Shown: piece by piece, positions 58,426 to 64,000 of the stretch
Layout: the number at the start of each line of letters is the position of its first letter
Position numbering within the stretch: position 1 is the stretch's first letter
Virus record (IMG/VR): IMGVR_UViG_3300024348_000014
Coordinates: 1 to 64,000 of that record
DNA from: a virus
Length of the DNA stretch: 64,000 nt
Direction: 5' to 3' (one strand)
Notes under the pieces: model-generated
Database searches by the model: none
Seen by the model: the letters and a program-made list of their open reading frames with translations, nothing else
Told to the model about the DNA's origin: nothing
Program-made: the position numbers and the translations under genes

Positions 58426-58458
58426 CTAAATAAAATGTAGACAAGAAATTTCTGTCTA
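58426..58458 (+). promoter_or_regulatory. Late promoter CTAAATA with 5' hairpin before gp18
   Basis: CTAAATA (58426-58432), then TAGAC-A-AGA...TCT-GTCTA (58438-58458), a stem with one bulged A. The transcript start is expected at about 58439, so the hairpin is at its 5' end, before the AAGGAG site of the very abundant sheath protein. Confidence 0.65.
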
Positions 58459-58489
58459 AAGTAAAAACTTATTAACAAGGAGAATTACA

Positions 58490-60832
58490 ATGCCTTTCCA
58501 ATTATCTCCAGGCGTTGCAGTCGTAGAAAAAGATTACACATCGATCGTTCCAGCTGTATCTAGCTCTCGTGGAGCGTTTGCTGGTGCTTTCCAATGGGGT
58601 CCAGTTTTGGCTCCTACTCAGGTTAGTTCCGAGAACGAATTAGTTCGTTACTTCGGTAAACCAACTGATGCGAATGCGCAAGCCTTTTTTACTGCAGCGA
58701 ACTTCCTGTCATACACAAATGCTCTCTTAATTTCTCGTGCAGACGTAACTGCAGCTAGAAATGCAGTTGCTACTCAAACTGGTACAGTTACATCAGTCAC
58801 TATGGTGACTGGTGGTACTGGTTACGATGCAACTCTTTTACCTGCTGTTACATTTAGCGCACCTCAAATTACAGGTGGTGCAGCTGCAACTGGTACTGCA
58901 ATTTCTTCTGGTGCTTCTGTTACTGGTGTCACTCTTTCAAATGGTGGTACAGGTTATAGTGCAGCAACCCTAACATTTAGCGCACCACAAGTTGCGGGTG
59001 GTGTTACTGCTACAGGTACTGCTACTATCGTTGGTGGTTCAATTACTGGTATTATTGTTACTAATGGTGGATCTGGTTACACAACTGCCCCAACTATTAA
59101 CATTACTGCTAATGGTACTAATGCAGCGATCGGTACAGTTTCTCTAGGAACTGCCACTATTACTGGTATCACAGTAACTTCTGCTGGATCTGGTTATACC
59201 GCTGCTCCAAATATATCAGTCGCTTTTGCTGGTTCTGATCAGGGAACTGCATGGTCAGCTACTACAGCATTGGCTCAAAATGTTTACGTTTCTTTTGCTG
59301 GTAGATTATATACAGTTACAGTAGCTGGAACAACAGGTTCTACTGGTCCATCTCATACAACTGGTAGTGTGGCTAACGGCTCTGCTACGTTATTGTTTGT
59401 TAGTACTGCTGCTGCCGCAACTGCAGCTATTACTGTCGGTGGTTTAAAGATCAATAACAATAATGATTACTTGGCTGCTTATGGTAGTGGACAAGCTGTT
59501 GTTGGTGAATTTGCTGCACGTTGCCCTGGAACTTTAGGAAACTCACTATTAGTTTCTCTGGCTGACTCTGCATCTTTTGCTGGTTGGACTTATGCAGCAA
59601 ATTTTGATGCTGCTCCTTCTACTTCAACATATGCAGCAAACAATAATGCTTCTTTAGATGAAGTTCATATTGTTGTTATTGATCAACTTGGTTACTTCAC
59701 TGGAGTTCCAGGTTATGTATTAGAAAAATTTGCGTTTGCTTCTAAAGCATCTGATGCGAAAAAGTCTGATGGTACTAATAACTACTACAAAAATGTAATC
59801 AATACAAACTCAGAATATATCTACTGGATGGATCATACAGCATCAGGTACAGATTGGGGAAGTACTGCAGTTGTTGGAGGTGCTTTTGTTACTGTTGGTA
59901 CAGCTATCACTCGTCAATTGTCTGGTGGTATTGATGGATTGACTGCTACTGCTGGTCAACTACAAACTGCTTATGCATTGTTTGCCGATGATGCTGCTTA
60001 TGATATCTCATTAGTTATGATGGGTAAAGCAGATGCAGCTACAACTGCTGCTGTTATTGGATCGGTTGCAGAAACTCGTCTTGATTGCGTAGTGTTTGCA
60101 TCTCCACAGAACACTTCTACTGGTGATCCAATTATTGGTTCTGGTTCTGGTTCTACAAATGCCATCATTGCTTACCGTAATGCACTTCCAAGTACTTCTT
60201 ATGCAGTACTAGATTCTGGTTGCAAATATCAGTATGATCGCTACAATGACGTATATCGTTGGGTTCCATTGAATGGTGACATTGCTGGTCTATGTGCTCG
60301 CACTGATTACCAACAAGATCCATGGTTCTCTCCAGGTGGTCTAAATCGTGGTCAGATTAAGAGTGTTGTTAAATTAGCACACAATCCTACTAAAGCAGAT
60401 CGTGATCTACTGTACAAAGCTGGTGTAAACCCAGTTGTTACTTTCCCAGGAGAAGGTACAGTTCTATTCGGTGACAAGACTCTCTTGGCTAAACCAAGTG
60501 CGTTCGATCGTATTAACGTGCGTCGTTTGTTTATCGTTATGGAAAAGGCGATTGCTACAGCTGCTAAATTCCAGTTGTTTGAATTCAATGATCCTTTCAC
60601 TCGTGCTCAGTTTAAGAACTTGATCGAGCCATTCCTGCGTGATGTCCAAGGTCGTCGTGGTATTACAGACTTTAGAGTTAAGTGTGATGATTCGAACAAC
60701 ACAGGACAAGTTATTGACGCAAATGAATTTGTTGCTGATATTTTCGTTAAGCCAAATCGTTCTATCAACTACATTACTTTGAACTTTGTTGCTGCTCGCT
60801 CTGGAATTAACTTCAGCGAAGTCGGTGCGTAA
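58490..60832 (+). CDS. gp18: gp18 tail sheath with inserted repeat domains
   Basis: 780 aa (T4: 659). The start (LSPGVAVVEKDYTSIVPAVSSSRGAFAGAFQWGP...PTQVSSENELVRYFGKP) and the last 170 residues (YDRYNDVYRWVPLNGDIAGLCARTDYQQDPWFSPGGLNRGQIKSVVKLA...) are clear gp18. Residues about 95-245 hold four GxGYT-type repeats (GGTGYDATLLPAVTFSAP, GGTGYSAATLTFSAP, GGSGYTTAPTINI, AGSGYTAAPNISV), and about 250-310 a CBM5/12-like unit (VYVSFAGRLYTVTVAGTTG...PSHTTGSVANGSATLLFV). These would stand on the outside of the contractile sheath. Confidence 0.96.
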   Translation: MPFQLSPGVAVVEKDYTSIVPAVSSSRGAFAGAFQWGPVLAPTQVSSENELVRYFGKPTDANAQAFFTAANFLSYTNALLISRADVTAARNAVATQTGTVTSVTMVTGGTGYDATLLPAVTFSAPQITGGAAATGTAISSGASVTGVTLSNGGTGYSAATLTFSAPQVAGGVTATGTATIVGGSITGIIVTNGGSGYTTAPTINITANGTNAAIGTVSLGTATITGITVTSAGSGYTAAPNISVAFAGSDQGTAWSATTALAQNVYVSFAGRLYTVTVAGTTGSTGPSHTTGSVANGSATLLFVSTAAAATAAITVGGLKINNNNDYLAAYGSGQAVVGEFAARCPGTLGNSLLVSLADSASFAGWTYAANFDAAPSTSTYAANNNASLDEVHIVVIDQLGYFTGVPGYVLEKFAFASKASDAKKSDGTNNYYKNVINTNSEYIYWMDHTASGTDWGSTAVVGGAFVTVGTAITRQLSGGIDGLTATAGQLQTAYALFADDAAYDISLVMMGKADAATTAAVIGSVAETRLDCVVFASPQNTSTGDPIIGSGSGSTNAIIAYRNALPSTSYAVLDSGCKYQYDRYNDVYRWVPLNGDIAGLCARTDYQQDPWFSPGGLNRGQIKSVVKLAHNPTKADRDLLYKAGVNPVVTFPGEGTVLFGDKTLLAKPSAFDRINVRRLFIVMEKAIATAAKFQLFEFNDPFTRAQFKNLIEPFLRDVQGRRGITDFRVKCDDSNNTGQVIDANEFVADIFVKPNRSINYITLNFVAARSGINFSEVGA

Positions 60833-60838
60833 TTCAGA

Positions 60839-60845
60839 ATAAATA
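60839..60845 (+). promoter_or_regulatory. T4-like late promoter ATAAATA
   Basis: ATAAATA shortly after the gp18 stop and 24 bases before gp19, with an AAAGGAG site following. Confidence 0.6.
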
Positions 60846-60869
60846 AAGAAAAGAACAAAGGAGAATTAA

Positions 60870-61457
60870 ATGGCAAATATTGCTGATTTCAAATCACAGA
60901 TGATCGGGGGCGGTGCTCGTCCCAATCAGTTTAGAGTTGAATTATCTTTTCCATCATTTGTTACACTTGGTCCAGTAGCTGGTCAGCGTGCACAGTTTTT
61001 GTGTAAGGCTGCTCAGTTACCTGCTTCTACTTTAGAGAACATCTCTGTTCTCTTCAAAGGTCGCCCAGTTAACTTTGCTGGTGAGCGTACATTCCAACCA
61101 TGGACTGTAACAATTTACAACGATACTACTTTCGGTATTCGTAATGCACTAGAACAGTGGCAATCTGGTATCCAGAATTATGACACTACTCTTGGTCGCA
61201 CAAACCCAACAGACTATCAAGTTGATATGCAAGTGCATCAATTAGATCGTTCTGGTTCTATCATCAAGACTTATAAGTTTGTTGATGCTTATCCTACTAA
61301 CATTTCTGCTATTGGTTTAGATTACGAACAGCAAAATGCTATTGAACAGTTTGATGTAGAGTTCCAATACAACTTCTTTACATCTGCTACAGGTGCATCT
61401 GGTGGCTTTGGAGTTAATGTTTCTATCGACACACCAGTTGGATCTATTCCTCTATAA
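60870..61457 (+). CDS. gp19: gp19 tail tube protein
   Basis: 195 aa (T4: 163). IADFKSQMIGGGARPNQFRVELSFPSFV, AAQLPASTLENISVLFKGRPVNFAGERTFQPWTVTIYNDTTFGIRNALEQWQSGIQNYDTTLGRTNPTDYQVDMQVHQLDRSG and YKFVDAYPTNISAIGLDYEQQNAIEQFDVEFQYNFF are typical for the tube fold. Follows gp18 as in T4. The C-terminal tail (GGFGVNVSIDTPVGSIPL) is an extra stretch. Confidence 0.96.
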   Translation: MANIADFKSQMIGGGARPNQFRVELSFPSFVTLGPVAGQRAQFLCKAAQLPASTLENISVLFKGRPVNFAGERTFQPWTVTIYNDTTFGIRNALEQWQSGIQNYDTTLGRTNPTDYQVDMQVHQLDRSGSIIKTYKFVDAYPTNISAIGLDYEQQNAIEQFDVEFQYNFFTSATGASGGFGVNVSIDTPVGSIPL

Positions 61458-61477
61458 TTTAACCGAAGGTTTATATA

Positions 61478-63076
61478 ATGCAATTTTTTGGCTTCGAGAT
61501 AAGTCGTAAAAAAGAGAAAGAACTTGGAAGTGTAGTACCTCCGAGTCCTCAAGATGGCGCAACCGTAATAAATACTGGCGTAAATGCTGGTGGTTATTAC
61601 GGTATGGTCATGGATCTGGATGGGGTCGTTAAGAATGAAAATGATCTTATTCGTCGTTATCGTGAAGTTGCTTCATACAGCGACTGCGATATGGCGATTG
61701 AAGATATTATTAATGAAGCAATTGTTACTGATGAACACAAACCATCAGTAGAGATCAACTTAGATGATCTAACTGTTTCAGAAAGTATTAAGAAAAAAAT
61801 TCGTGAAGAGTTTAGGAATATTTTACGTGTTCTAAAATTTGAAGATTGTGGTCATGACACTTTTAGAACTTGGTATATTGATGGTCGTTTATACTATCAT
61901 ATCTTAATAGATGAGAAGAATTTAAAACAAGGTATTGTTGAATTACGTTACATTGATCCTCGCAAAATTCGTCGTATCAAAAACGTAGTTAAAGAAAAAA
62001 CACCACAAGGTGTTGAAGTTATAAAGAACATCGAAGAATACTATCTTTATAACGACAAGGGTATTACTGAAAGTACTACTCAGGGTATTAAGTTATCCTT
62101 AGATTCAGTAGTCTATGTACCATCAGGTTACTTAGATTCAAATACTGGAATGATGATGTCTTATTTACATAAGGCAATCAAACCAGTAAATCAGTTAAAG
62201 ATGATTGAGGATTCTCTAGTCATCTATCGTATTAGTCGTGCACCTGAACGCAGAATTTTTTACATTGATGTAGGTAACTTACCTAAAGTAAAAGCTGAAC
62301 AATATGTTCAGGACATCATGAATAAATTCCGTAACAAGATTGTGTATGATGCCACTACTGGCGAAACTCGTGATGATAGAAAACATCTTTCAATGATGGA
62401 AGATTTCTGGATGCCTCGTCGTGAAGGTGGTAAGGGTACTGAAATTACTACACTTCCAGGTGGTCAGAATCTTGGTGAGATTCAAGACATTGAGTATTTC
62501 CAAAATAAATTATTCCATGCTTTAAATGTTCCAATTGGTCGTTTACAGGAACAAGCAGGATTTAGTATTGGACGAGCAACTGAGATCTCTCGTGACGAGA
62601 TTAAGTTTCATAAATTTGTTGGTCGTCTTCGTAAGAAGTTTTCTAATATATTTACTGATGCATTATATGTTCAGTTAGTAGCTAAAAATATTATTCGTCC
62701 CGATGAATGGGAAGATTTAAAACATGAAATTAGATATGACTACATCGAAGACAATCATTATTCTGAATTAAAAGATAATGAAATTCTTAATGCTAGACTC
62801 GCCACTCTACAATTAGTAGAACCATACATCGGTAAGTTTTATTCTATGGACTGGATTCGTAAAAATATTCTTCAGATGAATGAACAAGAAATGGAAGAGA
62901 TGAGCAAACAGATGGAATCAGATGGTGAGATTCAGATGCAGCATGCTGAGATGGATGGAACTGTTGCAGCTGCGGCACAAGCAGCACAGCAGAACTTTTT
63001 ACAGGCAAATGCACCACAAGCAGATGAAGCACCAACTGACCAAGGTAAACAAGATAATCAAGGAGTGAATAAATGA
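61478..63076 (+). CDS. gp20: gp20 portal protein
   Basis: 532 aa (T4: 524). RRYREVASYSDCDMAIEDIINEAIVTDE, RELYYHILID-like strand FRTWYIDGRLYYHILIDEKNLKQGIVELRYIDPRKIRRI, YRISRAPERRIFYIDVGNLPKVKAEQYVQDIMNKFRNKIVYDATTGE and FWMPRREGGKGTEITTLPGGQNLGEIQDIEYFQNKLFHALNVPIGRL are diagnostic. It forms the 12-fold portal ring that starts head assembly and docks the gp16-gp17 motor. Ends with a Gln/Ala-rich tail. Overlaps the next start by 4 bases. Confidence 0.97.
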   Translation: MQFFGFEISRKKEKELGSVVPPSPQDGATVINTGVNAGGYYGMVMDLDGVVKNENDLIRRYREVASYSDCDMAIEDIINEAIVTDEHKPSVEINLDDLTVSESIKKKIREEFRNILRVLKFEDCGHDTFRTWYIDGRLYYHILIDEKNLKQGIVELRYIDPRKIRRIKNVVKEKTPQGVEVIKNIEEYYLYNDKGITESTTQGIKLSLDSVVYVPSGYLDSNTGMMMSYLHKAIKPVNQLKMIEDSLVIYRISRAPERRIFYIDVGNLPKVKAEQYVQDIMNKFRNKIVYDATTGETRDDRKHLSMMEDFWMPRREGGKGTEITTLPGGQNLGEIQDIEYFQNKLFHALNVPIGRLQEQAGFSIGRATEISRDEIKFHKFVGRLRKKFSNIFTDALYVQLVAKNIIRPDEWEDLKHEIRYDYIEDNHYSELKDNEILNARLATLQLVEPYIGKFYSMDWIRKNILQMNEQEMEEMSKQMESDGEIQMQHAEMDGTVAAAAQAAQQNFLQANAPQADEAPTDQGKQDNQGVNK

Positions 63077-63276
63077 GTGAAACAGTGAAAAATTTAGTAG
63101 ATGCGATTCAAGCCAAAGATGCAATTGGAACAGAGGCTGCATTTCAAGCAGCAATGGCAGAAAAGATTTCTGCTAGATTAGACAGTATGCGTCAAGACGT
63201 TGCACAGAGTATGTTTAAAACTCAAGAGGTAGAAGTATCTACTGAAGAGCCAAACGCAGAAACAGAAGTAGAATAA
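63073..63276 (+). CDS. gp67: gp67-like prohead core protein
   Basis: 67 aa (T4: 80). MSETVKNLVDAIQAKDAIGTEAAFQAAMAEKISARLDSMRQDVAQSMF followed by an acidic tail (EVEVSTEEPNAETEVE). Size, acidic tail and place after the portal fit gp67, an internal scaffold protein cut by the prohead protease gp21. The stop overlaps the next ATG (TAATG). Confidence 0.85.
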   Translation: MSETVKNLVDAIQAKDAIGTEAAFQAAMAEKISARLDSMRQDVAQSMFKTQEVEVSTEEPNAETEVE

Positions 63277-63821
63277 TGCGTTACTACCAATTAACAAAAT
63301 CTTTAAAGAGATCTGATGTTGTCGAAAGCATCAGATCTTACTCACATCTGATTGAAAGAACATCAGAAAATAAGATTTTGATTAATGGCGTAGAGTCAAA
63401 GTATAAAAGTTTGGAAGAAGCAAAAGATTTTATCAAACAAGAATATATCTCGCAAAAATTAGAAGAACAAGTATCAAAAGAATCATACGACGAATTATCA
63501 GACGAAAAAGTCGCTAGTATTATCAAAGAATACCATGATGTAAAAGTTACAGATACGTTAATAGAAACATATATTAAACTTGCTTCTTCCAACATTTTTA
63601 ACGTAGACCCTGTTGTTCAGAATATTCGTTCTTTGAATAAACTTGACAGAATCGTTGAAGGTAAATTACACTACGTGCTTGCTGATGAAACTATTGTTGC
63701 AATTAATCAGCAAACGCAAGATCACCTAAATAAGTTATTAGGTAATCAACCAGAGATTATCGAGTACATGAGAGAGTCAAAAGAGAACTTCTGTCATGTG
63801 CTTGAACAAATAGAGGAATAA
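63276..63821 (+). CDS. Conserved prohead-region protein (gp68 position)
   Basis: 181 aa. MRYYQLTKSLKRSDVVESIRSYSHLIERTSENKILINGVESKYKSLEEAKDFIKQEY..., mostly helical with alternating charges (LEEQVSKESYDELSDEKVASIIKEYHDVKVTDTLIETYIKLASSNIF). It takes the place of T4 gp68 between gp67 and gp21, and similar proteins occur here in marine T4-like phages. A prohead core or scaffold role is likely from position; sequence does not prove it. Confidence 0.75.
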   Translation: MRYYQLTKSLKRSDVVESIRSYSHLIERTSENKILINGVESKYKSLEEAKDFIKQEYISQKLEEQVSKESYDELSDEKVASIIKEYHDVKVTDTLIETYIKLASSNIFNVDPVVQNIRSLNKLDRIVEGKLHYVLADETIVAINQQTQDHLNKLLGNQPEIIEYMRESKENFCHVLEQIEE

Positions 63822-63824
63822 CAA

Positions 63825-64000
63825 ATGGCTGTCACCAAGACTATTTTAAAGAACACTAATTTAGAGACTGTTGTCAAAATTAGTGGTACTGCAGCATCTG
63901 CTACTATTAGTTTAGCAACTGATTGTTTAGCATCTACACAAGCACTTTCTGGTGGAACACAGACTGTTGACATCATTACTTCTCAAGTAACTGGTCTATT
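63825..64000 (+). CDS. Virion-region protein, 3' end outside window
   Basis: ATG 63825 after GAGGAATAACAA. The visible 58 residues begin MAVTKTILKNTNLETVVKISG and continue with Ala/Ser/Thr-rich sequence and LSGGTQTVDIITSQVTGL. The frame is open to the right edge. The start resembles a small structural protein found near gp20/gp21 in marine T4-like phages; function unknown. Confidence 0.65.
   Translation, partial: MAVTKTILKNTNLETVVKISGTAASATISLATDCLASTQALSGGTQTVDIITSQVTGL

Noticed and set aside
1-64000. Insertion sequences, integrase or attachment sites, photosynthesis genes
   Set aside because: None found; no transposase-, integrase- or psb-like protein in any frame, consistent with a lytic T4-like phage of a non-phototrophic host, though only part of the genome is visible.

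Overview
The window is a piece of an AT-rich, T4-like myovirus genome. It carries a nearly complete T4 virion core in recognisable order: gp33-gp59-gp32, then gp26/tape measure/gp16/gp54/gp4 on the minus strand, then gp48-gp53-gp27-gp5-PAAR-gp25-gp6-gp7-gp8, fibres, and gp13-14-15-17-18-19-20-67. It also has the accessory set typical of marine and freshwater T4-like phages of heterotrophic bacteria and cyanobacteria (PhoH, 2OG-Fe(II) oxygenases, small conserved proteins). There are no photosynthesis genes. A phage-encoded outer-membrane beta-barrel, periplasmic proteins and consensus sigma70 promoters point to a Gram-negative, probably proteobacterial host. The tmRNA tag ANDAQFALAA is of the beta/gammaproteobacterial type, but the exact host cannot be read from the sequence.

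Layout. 1-4213: accessory genes on the plus strand (conserved small proteins, two 2OG oxygenases, PhoH, a GH19 endolysin, a RecB-like nuclease). 4210-4600: a consensus sigma70 promoter followed by a circularly permuted, two-piece tmRNA gene, acceptor piece first and coding piece second, with a tiny zinc-finger ORF in the intervening segment. 4653-7545: an envelope and proteolysis group (outer-membrane barrel, Lys/Pro-rich exported protein, SleB-like hydrolase, ClpP-like protease). 7546-12021: an early/middle region with sigma70-type promoters, a GP88-like protein, a third 2OG oxygenase, gp33, gp59 and gp32, closed by a bidirectional terminator. 12023-17660 (minus strand): tape measure, tail-assembly chaperone gp26 with an apparent -1 frameshift extension, gp16, holin, gp54-like, an unknown and gp4. 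17710-64000 (plus strand): baseplate, spike, fibres, a late-promoter-driven enzyme cassette, neck, terminase, sheath, tube, portal and prohead core.

Regulation. Two promoters with perfect TTGACA-N17-TATAAT, plus a third near-perfect one, overlap the TGA stop of the preceding gene and serve the early/middle region. T4-like late promoters (CTAAATA, ATAAATA or TATAAATA) precede most virion transcription units, and several have a hairpin placed at the expected 5' end of the transcript. gp33, the late-transcription coactivator, is encoded here. gp55 is not in the window.

Most notable: (1) the permuted phage tmRNA, near a phage ClpP-like protease that could act on the same tagging/degradation route; (2) a late-expressed cassette inside the fibre region: radical SAM/SPASM enzyme, small protein, signal-less TRAP-type solute-binding protein and AsnB-like PP-loop enzyme, just downstream of a fibre with a His/Cys-rich tip; this is a candidate virion-protein modification system; (3) a U8 slippery site fusing gp26 to a downstream ORF; (4) a gp5 spike carrying both a GH19 and an M15-like peptidoglycan-hydrolase domain; (5) two small domain types copied across baseplate, neck and sheath proteins.
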